NCBI GenBank assembly: GCA_947644195.1
Contig: CANRZB010000001.1
Coordinates: 1 to 64,000, forward strand
Length of the DNA stretch: 64,000 nucleotides
Source of the DNA: an uncultured Clostridium sp.
GTDB lineage: Bacteria; Bacillota; Clostridia; Lachnospirales; Lachnospiraceae
Direction: 5' to 3'
Position 1 is the first letter of the stretch, and each line of letters opens with the position of its first letter. Positions 1-8,952 of this stretch are shown one piece after another. The translations under genes were made by a program, and so were the position numbers. Under the pieces are notes generated by a model, which saw only the letters and a list, made by a program, of their open reading frames with translations, had not been told where the DNA came from and did no database searches.

Positions 1-1096
1 ATCCCCTTACTGCATCATAACTGGGCACTTCCGAGGTAATCCCGTATGCGCCATACTGCATAAAATAAGTATAATCCATATCATCGCCAAGTTTCGGCAA
101 GTCATATAGCCAATCCTTAGCATTATTATTAGGCGTATTAGCCTGATGCTTTTGCTCAAACTTGCTCTTTGGCATGGCAAAATACAGATAGGAATTGCCT
201 GTACGGCTATCATTTGCACCCATGTCGTCCCACGTCAAATCCATATAATAGTAAGTTTCTCCATTGTCAAAGGAAACGCAGTTCCATGCATGGGGTTCTG
301 CCTGCCCATCTTTTGTAACTTTCCCTGTTACATATACATTAGGAATATCCAGGATATTTAACAGAAAGGAAAATGCCTTAGCGTACCCTTCGCTTACCAC
401 CGCATGATGCTCCCCATCGAACACCCCCTCAATGGTGTATGCCCAATCTGCAACCTCTGAAGTACTGCCATCCGGCTGATATGCAAAATCCACATTTGAG
501 ATAATCATCTCATCCATTTCCCACACCTTATCATAGGTGAGAAAATAATATCCTGCCACATCCAAATATTTTTTTACCTCATTGGCTATCTTCTCCTTCA
601 TATCCTCTCTCTTCTGTTTGGCAGAAGCATCCTCGCCCCAATAAGACTCTCTGACAAGCGGGGCTAAATGAGTACTCGAAATATCACATTCATTCTCTAG
701 CCAAAAAAGCCCCGGATGATCCGCCTCAAAGGCGATCCACACCTGTGAAGCATCCTCCATATTCAGGTCTAAATCATTATACTGCGTGAGAAACGGCACA
801 TAGACCTTCGTTCCACCACCTATTATGTATTGTATGTATCCTCCCTCTGTCGTATTGTTTTCAAAAGTTTCCAGATCGCGTGATATCCTATCATATAAGG
901 TCTGCTGCATCTCAGAGAGACTCTGATAGCCATAATCCCCGATGCCTTGCTCAAATATTGTCTCCTTTTCTGTGCTTTTTACTGATCCCCTATCGGCAGC
1001 CTGGGCTATTGTTCCATTCGGCAGTAACAGGGTTCCTAGAACCATTGACACACTCAGGATCACCGCTATGTATTTTCTCATCCTCTTACGATTCAT
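1..1096 (-). CDS. Secreted transglutaminase-like protein, C-terminus beyond the window
   Basis: My own translation of the minus strand from 1096 gives an open frame that leaves the window, so it is missing from the ORF track. It starts MNRKRMRKYIAV, with a basic N-terminus, a hydrophobic stretch and an AQAA-type signal peptidase site, so it is probably exported. Around residues 235-290 lie the transglutaminase-core landmarks: an EGYAKAF segment, HAWN, and MDLTWDD. These supply the His and Asp of the usual Cys-His-Asp triad. The residue before EGYA, normally the nucleophilic Cys, is Ser here (VVSEGYA). The start is supported by a GGGGAGG ribosome site. A GTGACA-17-TATAAT promoter lies upstream. 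Substrate and partners are unknown. It could be a non-catalytic domain or a serine-based variant. Confidence 0.8.
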   Translation of the reverse strand, partial: MNRKRMRKYIAVILSVSMVLGTLLLPNGTIAQAADRGSVKSTEKETIFEQGIGDYGYQSLSEMQQTLYDRISRDLETFENNTTEGGYIQYIIGGGTKVYVPFLTQYNDLDLNMEDASQVWIAFEADHPGLFWLENECDISSTHLAPLVRESYWGEDASAKQKREDMKEKIANEVKKYLDVAGYYFLTYDKVWEMDEMIISNVDFAYQPDGSTSEVADWAYTIEGVFDGEHHAVVSEGYAKAFSFLLNILDIPNVYVTGKVTKDGQAEPHAWNCVSFDNGETYYYMDLTWDDMGANDSRTGNSYLYFAMPKSKFEQKHQANTPNNNAKDWLYDLPKLGDDMDYTYFMQYGAYGITSEVPSYDAVRG

Positions 1097-1156
1097 ATGC
1101 CTACCTCCCCTTCTTTTGTTGGATTTTTTCTTAACGTAATATATCAATATTTTATC

Positions 1157-1185
1157 ATTATAGCATCCTATCTCCCTTTTGTCAC
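1157..1185 (-). promoter_or_regulatory. Sigma-A type promoter for the transglutaminase-like gene
   Basis: On the minus strand GTGACA (1185-1180), a 17-base spacer and TATAAT (1162-1157) lie about 60 bases before the 1096 start. The rest of the gene-free stretch 1097-1462 is AT-rich and I see no further gene or clear terminator in it. Confidence 0.6.
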
Positions 1186-1462
1186 TAAACCGTGTCATTC
1201 CACTTATTTCCCAGGTATTCCTCCCGAATATTTTCTACAAAAATTTTTCTAAAGGAAAAAACTCTCCTTTTATTTTTCCAATCTCAATCCTTTAATCAGA
1301 ATAAACCCATTTTCTCCCACAATGTATCCGTCATTAGCAAAAATGATAAAACAGATTTCCCGAATATCTTTCCATGACTCTCTTTTGGAAATATCCTTCA
1401 TTGCATAATCAAAAATTCCTTTTTTAATGGTAAATCAACAAATTGCTGCTGGCTGGAATTTT

Positions 1463-1897
1463 TTATTTGAACTGAACTTGTCTTATACTATCAGAAGTTT
1501 CCATAGAAAATTTCATCCTATAACCCGCATCGAAATAATTGAGCCAATTTTCAGAAGGAATATAGGAAAATAAAATCATAGAAAACTGACATCCCTCTCT
1601 TTTCTTCACTGCCGTTGGAATGATTATATCAGCGTATACAGAAGGCTCCGCTCCCCCTTCTATGACACATTGATCTCTTGGTTTTTCTCCACTATAATAA
1701 TTGGTTTGAACAATAGTTCCAGTACTGAACCCAACATTAAGTCCATAATTTTTTTCAATTGTTTGAGAAATAGGCGCACTTATATCTAATAACCAATTTG
1801 ATAATTTCTCTTTTAAATAATTTGCAGAAATTTTTATCCCTTTTTTAAGGGCATCCCACGCTATTCCAGATAATACTACAGATGTCAGTTCTTCCAT
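1463..1897 (-). CDS. Hypothetical protein, 144 aa
   Basis: I do not recognise this family with confidence. The 144-residue protein has an amphipathic helical N-terminus (SGIAWDALKKGIKISANYL), a middle with TGTIVQTNYYSG, and a beta-rich C-terminus. There is no signal peptide or clear membrane segment. The upstream sequence before the ATG is AT-rich with no convincing Shine-Dalgarno site, so expression strength and start are uncertain. It lies just downstream of the tandem hairpins that end the hydratase transcript and has a lower GC feel than its neighbours, so it may be an accessory gene. Confidence 0.5.
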   Translation of the reverse strand: MEELTSVVLSGIAWDALKKGIKISANYLKEKLSNWLLDISAPISQTIEKNYGLNVGFSTGTIVQTNYYSGEKPRDQCVIEGGAEPSVYADIIIPTAVKKREGCQFSMILFSYIPSENWLNYFDAGYRMKFSMETSDSIRQVQFK

Positions 1898-1904
1898 TTA
1901 AATT

Positions 1905-1972
1905 TCTAAAAAACAAGTAACACACCTTTCGGTGTAGTAACGCAAAACAGCGTAGCCGCAAAGCTACGCTGT
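1905..1972 (-). terminator. Tandem hairpins ending the hydratase transcript
   Basis: On the minus strand a 10-bp perfect stem (acagcgtagc / gctacgctgt, 1948-1972) is followed by a small ACACC-GAAA-GGTGT tetraloop hairpin and a T-rich run (about 1915-1905). Together they resemble a double intrinsic terminator downstream of the hydratase stop at 2014. Confidence 0.65.
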
Positions 1973-2013
1973 CTATTCATGCTTATTTCAGAAACGATAT
2001 CGGTATTACATAA

Positions 2014-4305
2014 TTACATATGCGCACGGTAATAATTAATCAGACATCCCCTGGAGATAATCTCCCGCTCATCCTCGGTCAAATCTCCCAGACGTAATTC
2101 AAATTCTTTCAAATCATCCCCAACGACATAAGCCTTAATGACATCTTCCTTATGTTCCACCGCTTTTTTGATATCTTTGACAAAGATATAATCGCCATTC
2201 TGGAACGGAATCTCATCAGGATACAAAAATGGCAACATTCCCCAGTTAATCAGGTTGGAGCGATACCGCTTGGTTGCATATTCCTTTGCAATATTGGCAA
2301 AACCGCCTAATACTTTCTGGCAGGAAGCCGCCTGCTCGCGAGCGGAACCATCCCCCGGCTTGACCGCATAAATCATACTGCCGATCTGCGTTTCCTTCGG
2401 GTCCACAGTAAATTTCTCATTAATCTTAGCAAAAACATCCTGTACTTCCGGCAGAGCAGCATAGATATCTTCTCCGGCAATCCTTGCCTTTTCCCCTAAC
2501 TGTACCGCTTTTGCTTTTCCAACATATTCCGGGTCCTTACGGGACAGGGTAAACTCTGCCAGCCCTAGAGGATTCGAACGGAACGAAGATGTCTCCCCGG
2601 ATGGAATTAATTCATCGGTCGTGGTAACCGGATCATGGATCTCGGAAACCACTTTCAATACCATGTTGTCCGTTAATGCGGACATCTCCGGCCAGTCTTT
2701 GATATTCGGGCCAAATTTGATCTCTACCGAAGGATCTGCCTTGCCCACTCCATCATAGACACGGTTCTCATAAATCGTACTGTCAAAGAAATATTTCGGT
2801 TTCTGATAGTCTACATCAATGTCGGTAGCCGCTGTCAGATATCCTTGGTTTGCAGCCGTTGCCGCAATCGAACGAGCATCCATTAAAGCGACGGAAGCAA
2901 TCTGTCCGTTGGTTACCTTAGAACCCTCACGGTTCGGGAAATTACGGGTAGAATGACGAATGGATAAACCGTTATTCGGCGGCACATCCCCGGCGCCAAA
3001 GCATGGACCACAAAACGCAGAACGCACCGTGGCTCCCGTTGCCATCAGATCCGCAATCGCTCCATTTTTCACCAGTTCCATAAATACCGGCTGGCTGGAA
3101 GGATAAACACTCAGAGAAAATTCATCGGCACCGATATTCTTTCCACGCAGAATATCCGCTGCATCACATACGTTCTCAAATCCGCCGCCGGCACAGCCAG
3201 CAATAACTCCCTGTTCCACATATAATTTTCCATGGCGAACTTTATCTTTTAACGTGTACTGAATGGCATTATTATCCAGGCTAATTGCCGCTTTTTTCTC
3301 CACATCATCCAAAATATCCATCAGATTGGCATTTAATTCCTCAATCGTATAAACATTACTTGGATGGAACGGCATCGCAATCATTGGTTTGATCTCTGAC
3401 AGATCCACCGTAACCATACCATCATAATAAGCAACTGCCTCCGGTTTTAACTCCTGATACTCCTCTGGACGTTTATGGATCTCATAAAATTCACGGATCT
3501 GCTCGTCCGTTGTCCAGATAGAGGACAGACAGGTGGTTTCCGTCGTCATAACATCCACACCGATACGGAAATCCGCTGACAGATTTGCTACACCCGGCCC
3601 CACAAATTCCATGACCTTGTTTTTGACATAACCATTCTGGAATACCGCACCGATAATCGCTAAAGCCACATCCTGCGGCCCCACACCCTTCTGTGGCTTG
3701 CCTGTCAAATAGATCGCTACCACATCCGGCTTTGCAATATCATAGGTACGGCTTAACAGCTGTTTTACTAACTCTGGCCCACCTTCTCCCATCGCCATGG
3801 TTCCCAAAGCACCATATCGGGTATGGGAATCGGAACCCAGAATCATCTTACCGCCGCCGGCTAACATCTCCCTGGCAAACTGATGGATCACTGCCTGATG
3901 CGGTGGTACATACATGCCGCCATATTTCTTGGCACAGGACAGACCAAACATATGGTCATCCTCATTGATCGTTCCGCCCACGGCACATAAACTGTTGTGA
4001 CAATTCGTTAATACATACGGCACCGGAAATTTTTCCAGTCCCGAAGCTCTGGCGGTCTGAATAATTCCCACAAAAGTAATGTCATGGGAAGTCAATTTAT
4101 CAAATTTAATCTGCAGATTTTCCATATTACCGGATGTATTGTGCGCTTCCAAAATGCGGTACGCCATAGTTCCTTTCGCAGCCTCCTCTTTTGCAGGAGC
4201 AGCGTTACCGGTCTTTGCCTGCAGTTCCTTTGCAGCTTCAGCGGTATCTTCAATAATATCCGTTCCGTGAACGAGATAGACACCATTGTCATATAGTTTA
4301 ATCAT
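2014..4305 (-). CDS. Aconitase-family hydratase
   Basis: 763 residues of the aconitase/homoaconitase superfamily, enzymes that dehydrate and rehydrate hydroxy-acids at a [4Fe-4S] cluster in the cytoplasm. Visible landmarks are TNCHNSL near the N-terminal third, a [14 protein letters not shown] segment, [15 protein letters not shown] with a CxxC pair, and RNFPNREGS, the equivalent of the aconitase substrate-binding loop. The C-terminal swivel domain carries [14 protein letters not shown]. The length and the [11 protein letters not shown] start recall the YbhJ-like hydratases rather than classical AcnA or AcnB, so citrate/isocitrate as substrate is plausible but unproven. I moved the start from the ORF-track 4401 to the ATG at 4305, which follows a clean AAGGAGG at good spacing. 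No other TCA-cycle gene is adjacent. Confidence 0.85.
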   Translation of the reverse strand: MIKLYDNGVYLVHGTDIIEDTAEAAKELQAKTGNAAPAKEEAAKGTMAYRILEAHNTSGNMENLQIKFDKLTSHDITFVGIIQTARASGLEKFPVPYVLTNCHNSLCAVGGTINEDDHMFGLSCAKKYGGMYVPPHQAVIHQFAREMLAGGGKMILGSDSHTRYGALGTMAMGEGGPELVKQLLSRTYDIAKPDVVAIYLTGKPQKGVGPQDVALAIIGAVFQNGYVKNKVMEFVGPGVANLSADFRIGVDVMTTETTCLSSIWTTDEQIREFYEIHKRPEEYQELKPEAVAYYDGMVTVDLSEIKPMIAMPFHPSNVYTIEELNANLMDILDDVEKKAAISLDNNAIQYTLKDKVRHGKLYVEQGVIAGCAGGGFENVCDAADILRGKNIGADEFSLSVYPSSQPVFMELVKNGAIADLMATGATVRSAFCGPCFGAGDVPPNNGLSIRHSTRNFPNREGSKVTNGQIASVALMDARSIAATAANQGYLTAATDIDVDYQKPKYFFDSTIYENRVYDGVGKADPSVEIKFGPNIKDWPEMSALTDNMVLKVVSEIHDPVTTTDELIPSGETSSFRSNPLGLAEFTLSRKDPEYVGKAKAVQLGEKARIAGEDIYAALPEVQDVFAKINEKFTVDPKETQIGSMIYAVKPGDGSAREQAASCQKVLGGFANIAKEYATKRYRSNLINWGMLPFLYPDEIPFQNGDYIFVKDIKKAVEHKEDVIKAYVVGDDLKEFELRLGDLTEDEREIISRGCLINYYRAHM

Positions 4306-4349
4306 ACGAGTCCTCCTTGGATAAGTTCCTATCATATTACAAAAGGTGA

Positions 4350-4376
4350 GCGCACTAAGAATACTCTCCAGTGCGC
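4350..4376 (-). terminator. Possible weak terminator between nth and the hydratase gene
   Basis: A 7-bp inverted repeat (gcgcact / agtgcgc) with a 13-base loop, followed on the minus strand by tcaccttttg. It may end nth transcripts or structure the hydratase leader; the U-tract is poor. Confidence 0.35.
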
Positions 4377-4428
4377 CATTGCATGTACCATAGTAACACA
4401 ATCTTAATTATTTGTCTATGCCCCGTAT

Positions 4429-5061
4429 TTACAGTTTCTTCTTACATAGATCCTGTAAACAGCACCCTTCACAGTTTGGCTTCGTCCGGGCAGAACAGAC
4501 GTCTCTGCCGTGATAGACTAATCTATGGCAGAAAGCGCTCCCCTCCTCCGGGGGAATCAGTTTCCACAGTTCCATTTCCACTTTTTTAGGATCCCGGATT
4601 CCATCCACCAGCCCCATCCGATTAACCAGACGGATACAGTGGGTATCCGTAACAATCGCAGGTTTCCCAAATACATCACCCATAATTAGATTGGCGCTTT
4701 TCCGCCCCACACCGGGCAGACGCAACAAGGCATCAAAATCCTCTGGCACCTGGCTGCCAAATTCATCCCGAAGCATCTTCATACAGGCACTGATATCTCG
4801 CGCCTTACTTTTGCCGAGCCCACACGGTCGGACAATCTCTTCAATTTCCTCCACTGCCGCTTCCGCTAACGCATCCACATCCGGGAATTTCTCATAGAGT
4901 TTCGGCACAATCTGGTTTACTCTGGCATCGGTACACTGCGCTGCCAGCCGCACACTTACCAACAATTTCCACGCTTCCCGGTCTTCTAATGTACAGTCTG
5001 CCTCTGGATACGCCTCTCGCAGGCGCTCTATGATCGCCTTTGCACGTTGTTTTTTCGTCAT
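4429..5061 (-). CDS. nth: Endonuclease III, DNA glycosylase/AP lyase
   Basis: About 210 residues, the usual size. It removes oxidised pyrimidines and cleaves abasic sites in base-excision repair. The helix-hairpin-helix LPGVGRKSANLIMG supplies the catalytic Lys, and IVTDTHCIRL supplies the catalytic Asp. The C-terminal [4Fe-4S] motif is present as CSARTKPNCEGCCLQDLC, which is C-X7-C-X2-C-X5-C, one residue longer in the first gap than the C-X6 form of E. coli Nth. The start was moved from 5088 to the ATG at 5061 because AGAAGGAG lies just upstream of it. It is in the same direction as the hydratase gene but separated by a hairpin. Confidence 0.95.
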   Translation of the reverse strand: MTKKQRAKAIIERLREAYPEADCTLEDREAWKLLVSVRLAAQCTDARVNQIVPKLYEKFPDVDALAEAAVEEIEEIVRPCGLGKSKARDISACMKMLRDEFGSQVPEDFDALLRLPGVGRKSANLIMGDVFGKPAIVTDTHCIRLVNRMGLVDGIRDPKKVEMELWKLIPPEEGSAFCHRLVYHGRDVCSARTKPNCEGCCLQDLCKKKL

Positions 5062-5126
5062 CGTTTTCTCCTTCTCGCATGATATCATTTCTCATTACAC
5101 CCCCTCTTAATCCCCTTTCTATCTGC

Positions 5127-5750
5127 CTAAAAAATCCCCTCTTTTTTCTGTATAAAGACACCCTTTCTAGCCATCTTAGAAATAATTACTCCTTCATCAA
5201 ATTCACAATGCAACAAATCTTCCGGTATGATAGCTACCGGTTCGATGGAGGGAATTGCACCATTCCTGATTTCATCCATCGAAACACTGCCCGCTGATAA
5301 TTCTAACGACGTCTGTATCATACCCACAAATGGCAGCATCCAAATTTCCCGCATAAGCGTTGTTATTTTATGAAGCCTTTGATCATGGTATCGCCTCTTC
5401 CCCTCCTCGAATCTGATAAAATCATGTTCTGGAAAAATGATATGAAAAGAAAACACTTTCTTTTTCCTATCGTTAAGCATAAATACCCTTACTTCTGAAA
5501 ATCCCTCATACGCAAAGCAAATTTGCCTATAATCATGAGAATAATGTTCCGAATATCCAAGCACAAAATTACTTTCTAATTTCTTTTGATTCCATGCTAT
5601 GATACGTTCCAAGGATTCCTTTTCAAAACCGTAAAATCCGCTTAAAAATAGGAATCCTACACGTTCCAATGATTTACAAAAATCAGAAACCAAATTTCCA
5701 TAAATATTCTCTCTGTCACAATCAATTTCTACAGAAAAATAAGCTGGCAT
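5127..5750 (-). CDS. Hypothetical protein, 207 aa
   Basis: I do not recognise this protein. It is soluble by appearance, with no signal peptide or membrane helix, rich in aromatic residues (FLFLSGFYGFEKESLERII) and with alternating beta-like stretches. The C-terminal part contains SIEPVAIIPEDLLHCEFDEGVIISK. A GGGGG ribosome site precedes the ATG, and a TTGCTT-16-TATAAT promoter lies upstream at 5805-5832. It stands alone in its own unit between nth and the divergent pyrB, so context gives no functional clue. Confidence 0.6.
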   Translation of the reverse strand: MPAYFSVEIDCDRENIYGNLVSDFCKSLERVGFLFLSGFYGFEKESLERIIAWNQKKLESNFVLGYSEHYSHDYRQICFAYEGFSEVRVFMLNDRKKKVFSFHIIFPEHDFIRFEEGKRRYHDQRLHKITTLMREIWMLPFVGMIQTSLELSAGSVSMDEIRNGAIPSIEPVAIIPEDLLHCEFDEGVIISKMARKGVFIQKKEGIF

Positions 5751-5804
5751 CTCTCTCTTTCAATCCCCCTGATCATTGTAAAGATCACAACCGACGGTAT
5801 ATCA

Positions 5805-5832
5805 ATTATATCATAGCGAGATCGAAAAGCAA
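5805..5832 (-). promoter_or_regulatory. Promoter for the 207-aa hypothetical gene
   Basis: Minus-strand TTGCTT (5832-5827), 16-base spacer, TATAAT (5810-5805), about 55 bases before the 5750 start. Confidence 0.55.
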
Positions 5833-5881
5833 GAAACGCTTGCAGAGAACGGAAAAAATGGGGCGTTAAACGCAAAATACA

Positions 5882-5910
5882 TTGCACCTGCAACGAACTT
5901 GTAGTAAAAT
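5882..5910 (+). promoter_or_regulatory. Promoter for pyrBI
   Basis: TTGCAC (5882-5887), a 17-base spacer and TAAAAT (5905-5910), about 45 bases before the pyrB ATG. The short leader leaves no room for a PyrR-type attenuator, and I see no terminator between promoter and gene. Confidence 0.6.
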
Positions 5911-5954
5911 AACTGCTAAGCGACTATGAAATGAACTTACAACGGAGGTATCAC

Positions 5955-6881
5955 ATGAAGCATTTAATCAGTCCCTTAGATCTTTCGCCGGAAGAGTTAG
6001 ACCAAATCCTATCTCTTGGGCAGCGTATTATGAAAGACCCCTCGAAATATTCCCATGTATGCGATGGAAAAAAACTTGCTACTTTATTTTATGAACCAAG
6101 CACCCGAACCCGTCTCAGTTTTGAAGCTGCTATGCTGAACCTGGGAGGCAGCGTGCTTGGTTTTTCTTCTGCCGATTCCAGTTCTGCCGCCAAAGGGGAA
6201 AGCGTGGCAGATACCATTCGCGTCATCTCCTCGTATGCGGATATCTGTGCGATGCGCCATCCCAAAGAAGGTGCTCCGACCGTAGCAGCCATGCATTCCG
6301 GGATCCCGGTCATCAATGCAGGCGATGGCGGACATAACCATCCAACCCAGACACTGACCGATCTCATCACGATCCAGACCTTGAAAGGACGTCTTGACCA
6401 TCTGACCATCGGTATGTGCGGAGATTTGAAATTCGGCCGCACGGTACATTCTCTGATCAACGCCATGGTGCGCTACCCAGGGATCCGTTTTGTGTTAATT
6501 TCCCCGGATGAACTGCGTATCCCGGACTATCTTCGCCAGGAAGTGCTCGTTGACGGCAACATTGATTTTATCGAGACAAACGAGTTAGAGAAACATATGC
6601 CGGATCTGGATATCCTGTATATGACCAGAGTGCAAAGGGAACGTTTCTTCAACGAAGAAGATTATATCCGCTTAAAAGACAGCTTTATCTTAGATGCCGC
6701 AAAGATGCGCTTTGCCAAGGAAGATATGTATGTCCTACACCCACTGCCCCGTGTCAATGAGATCTCCACGGAAGTAGACAGCGACCCAAGAGCAGTGTAC
6801 TTTTTGCAGGCAAAATATGGCGTCTATGTACGTATGGCGTTAATGATGACATTATTAGGATTGGAGGATGTAGTATGTTAA
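5955..6881 (+). CDS. pyrB: Aspartate carbamoyltransferase catalytic subunit
   Basis: 308 residues. It condenses carbamoyl phosphate with L-aspartate in the second step of pyrimidine synthesis. The carbamoyl-phosphate loop [15 protein letters not shown] is intact, as are [17 protein letters not shown] and the aspartate-binding [10 protein letters not shown] chose the ATG at 5955 rather than 5931 because an ACGGAGG site is placed correctly before it. The stop overlaps the pyrI start by seven bases, indicating translational coupling and a catalytic-regulatory holoenzyme of the enterobacterial type. Confidence 0.97.
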   Translation: MKHLISPLDLSPEELDQILSLGQRIMKDPSKYSHVCDGKKLATLFYEPSTRTRLSFEAAMLNLGGSVLGFSSADSSSAAKGESVADTIRVISSYADICAMRHPKEGAPTVAAMHSGIPVINAGDGGHNHPTQTLTDLITIQTLKGRLDHLTIGMCGDLKFGRTVHSLINAMVRYPGIRFVLISPDELRIPDYLRQEVLVDGNIDFIETNELEKHMPDLDILYMTRVQRERFFNEEDYIRLKDSFILDAAKMRFAKEDMYVLHPLPRVNEISTEVDSDPRAVYFLQAKYGVYVRMALMMTLLGLEDVVC

Positions 6882-7300
6882 ACATCGGTGGATTGAAAGA
6901 AGGCATCGTCATTGACCATATCCAGGCTGGCGGCGCTATGAAAATATATGACTATCTGAATTTAGAAAAATTGGATTGCTCGGTTGCTATTATTAAAAAT
7001 GCCCGCAGTAATAAGATGGGAAAAAAAGATATCATAAAAATTGAAGGCCCTCTTGATATTGATTTAAATGTACTGGGAGTATTGGATCATAAGATCACGA
7101 TTAACATCATCCGGGATAATGAAATTGTAGAAAAGAAAAAATTGTCCCCTCCAGAAACCGTGACTGGCATAATTAAATGTAGAAATCCCCGGTGCATTAC
7201 CTCGATTGAACAGGAATTGGCCCATTCCTTTAAGCTGACTGACCGAGAAAAACGAATCTACCGCTGTATCTACTGTGAATCAAAATTTAAAGGAAATTAA
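6875..7300 (+). CDS. pyrI: Aspartate carbamoyltransferase regulatory subunit
   Basis: 141 residues, close to the usual length. It binds nucleotide effectors and zinc and docks onto PyrB trimers. The N-terminal effector domain is followed by a zinc domain with four Cys (CRNPRC ... CIYC). The ATG lies inside the end of pyrB. Feedback regulation by CTP or ATP is known for the family, not shown here. A stem-loop follows the stop. Confidence 0.95.
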   Translation: MLNIGGLKEGIVIDHIQAGGAMKIYDYLNLEKLDCSVAIIKNARSNKMGKKDIIKIEGPLDIDLNVLGVLDHKITINIIRDNEIVEKKKLSPPETVTGIIKCRNPRCITSIEQELAHSFKLTDREKRIYRCIYCESKFKGN

Positions 7301-7308
7301 AACAGACG

Positions 7309-7358
7309 TCCCCCTATTTCCCATGATATCTAATCTGGAAAATAGGGGGATATTATTC
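7309..7358 (+). terminator. Terminator after pyrBI
   Basis: An inverted repeat tccccctatttcc ... ggaaaataggggga is followed by tattattct just after the pyrI stop. The U-tract is imperfect but the stem is strong. Confidence 0.7.
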
Positions 7359-7387
7359 TGTCACCCTTCCCGATATGCCATCCTCTA

Positions 7388-7410
7388 ACAGTTAAGCTTT
7401 GCTTAACTGT
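7388..7410 (-). terminator. Perfect 10-bp hairpin after the ECF sigma gene
   Basis: acagttaagc and gcttaactgt form a perfect stem with a three-base loop, ten bases past the sigma gene stop. No T-run follows on either strand, so a terminator role is only likely from position. Confidence 0.4.
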
Positions 7411-7419
7411 GGCACAAAC

Positions 7420-7923
7420 TTATTTTCTCCTTAAGACCTCCTCTAATTTTTTCCGCCCCCGGTAATAAATTACCTTGGCAGAATTTTCTGAGATTCGAAG
7501 AATTTGTCCGATCTCCTGATAGGAAAGCTCGAAATACACCCGATAAATCATGACATCCCGATACTTTTTCCCCAACCTGCGGATTGCCATACGCAGTGCG
7601 TTCCTTTCCTCCCTGTGCAAAACAGTTTCTTCCGTGGACGCAATTCCTCCACTGTCCTGCAATAATGGCTGCTCCCAGGGAATTTCCCTGGTCTTTCTAG
7701 AAAAATATTTATAGGATACATTTTTGGCAATCTGGCAGATCCATGTCTTCACACTACAATCTCCCCGATACCGATGCAGGGATAGAAAGACCTGAAAAAA
7801 AGTTTCCTGGGTCAGTTCCTCTGCCAGTGGATAGTCCCCATTGCTCCATTTGAGCAAAAAATACAAGATATCCTGATAATATTTTTCATACAAAGATTCA
7901 AAATCCTGTTCTATTCTATTCAT
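7420..7923 (-). CDS. ECF-family RNA polymerase sigma factor
   Basis: 167 residues with sigma region 2 (YYQDILYFLLKWSNGDYPLAEELTQETF, then the -10 recognition stretch SLHRYRGDCSVKTWICQIAKN) and region 4 (LSYQEIGQILRISENSAKVIYYRGRKKL), and no region 3. This is the layout of extracytoplasmic-function sigma factors. A GAGGGGA site precedes the ATG. It is the second gene of a unit whose first gene encodes a zinc-finger anti-sigma domain fused to a peptidase-like domain, the reverse of the common sigma-first order. The unit may be autoregulated from a candidate promoter at 8881-8911. Target genes are unknown. Confidence 0.92.
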   Translation of the reverse strand: MNRIEQDFESLYEKYYQDILYFLLKWSNGDYPLAEELTQETFFQVFLSLHRYRGDCSVKTWICQIAKNVSYKYFSRKTREIPWEQPLLQDSGGIASTEETVLHREERNALRMAIRRLGKKYRDVMIYRVYFELSYQEIGQILRISENSAKVIYYRGRKKLEEVLRRK

Positions 7924-7994
7924 CGTATCCCCTCAGTAAGCTCCAGTCAAATCATTCCTTCCTGTGAAAGAAAGGAAGCATAAAAATGTACCGA

Positions 7995-8804
7995 TTACTG
8001 TTGATTCATTGCATCTGGTCCATCCTCCTCTGTCGCATCTATCACGCTGGAATCAACACCCAGCTTCGGCAGCTTTGAGGTCAGAATATACTTTCCGATA
8101 ATATCCTCACGGCCAGCACAGCCAACATATCGACTGTCATAAGAGATCTCATACTGGTCTCCCAGGAAAAAATATTGATTTTTCGGGACAGTCAATTTCA
8201 AATTCTCCGGATTTTTTTGATAACTTTCCGTTGCACCGATTCCATCATAACGTGGATCAATGCTTCCATTGACAGATAACTGCCCTTTTTTTATTTCAAT
8301 CACATCTCCCGGAATTCCTACAACCCGGTATAAACCATACAGCTGACCGGAATCCATTTGTAACATAACAATATCCCCTCGCCGAGGGCCATGCAGGAGG
8401 TAAGAAAGCTTGGAAACTAAACAGTGATCCCCATTCACAATTTTAGGTTCCATATTATCCCCTGCCATGATCAAATCTTGAAAACTCATCTGATAGGCAA
8501 GAAACAGGCTAACCGTCAACAAAATCCCTAAACAGATATTCCGCACCTTTCTTTTTTTCAATCTTTTGGAAACAGCTTGATACCTTCCCCTCTCCTCGCT
8601 TTCCTCTCCAGATAATGACACCTCTGTTTTTCTTATTTTCTGTGAATACCAGGCTGCTATCTCTTTATTTTTCTTTTGACAGGCAGGGCAATTCTCCAGA
8701 TGATCTTTGATAATTTTCTCCGTCTCTTTCCCAATATTGTGCTCCTGATACAACGGCAATAATTCTTCAATCAAAACACAATATTCCTTTTGCTTATCTT
8801 GCAT
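7995..8804 (-). CDS. Anti-sigma zinc-finger domain fused to a catalytically dead signal peptidase I domain
   Basis: 269 residues. Residues 9-42 carry C9-X25-H35-X3-C39-X2-C42, the zinc-binding anti-sigma (ZAS/zf-HC2) pattern. One membrane helix follows (about 88-106), then an S26 signal-peptidase-I fold: AGDNMEPKIVNGD (box B), RRGDIVML, GLYRVVGIPGD (box D) and YDSRYVG (box E). In active enzymes box B has Ser and box D has Lys before Arg; here they are Asn117 and Tyr159, so the Ser-Lys dyad is gone while the scaffold is retained. The topology puts the zinc finger in the cytoplasm and the peptidase-like domain outside. I infer a membrane anti-sigma factor whose outer domain senses or binds rather than cleaves, paired with the ECF sigma gene 71 bases downstream. 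Confidence 0.85.
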   Translation of the reverse strand: MQDKQKEYCVLIEELLPLYQEHNIGKETEKIIKDHLENCPACQKKNKEIAAWYSQKIRKTEVSLSGEESEERGRYQAVSKRLKKRKVRNICLGILLTVSLFLAYQMSFQDLIMAGDNMEPKIVNGDHCLVSKLSYLLHGPRRGDIVMLQMDSGQLYGLYRVVGIPGDVIEIKKGQLSVNGSIDPRYDGIGATESYQKNPENLKLTVPKNQYFFLGDQYEISYDSRYVGCAGREDIIGKYILTSKLPKLGVDSSVIDATEEDGPDAMNQQ

Positions 8805-8880
8805 AAAAAATCCTTTCTGTTTTGAACAACTAATTCCATGTGTCTCCTAACTCTGCAGCAGAATCATTTGTGATCACATA

Positions 8881-8911
8881 GATTAGTACCTTCAAAAACA
8901 GAAAGGTTACA
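8881..8911 (-). promoter_or_regulatory. Candidate ECF-type autoregulatory promoter
   Basis: On the minus strand TGTAACC (8911-8905) is followed about 14-15 bases later by GGTACTAATC (8890-8881), roughly resembling the TGAAAC / CGTA pattern of Bacillus ECF sigma promoters, about 80 bases before the anti-sigma fusion gene. This is a by-eye match only. Confidence 0.3.
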
Positions 8912-8952
8912 AAAAACTTGCTCTTTTTATCAGGGAGAATTGCAAGAATTCA

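Noticed and set aside
1192-1377. 61-aa plus-strand ORF in the 1097-1462 gap
   Set aside because: No ribosome site, Phe/Ser-rich, and it overlaps the transglutaminase upstream region; probably chance.
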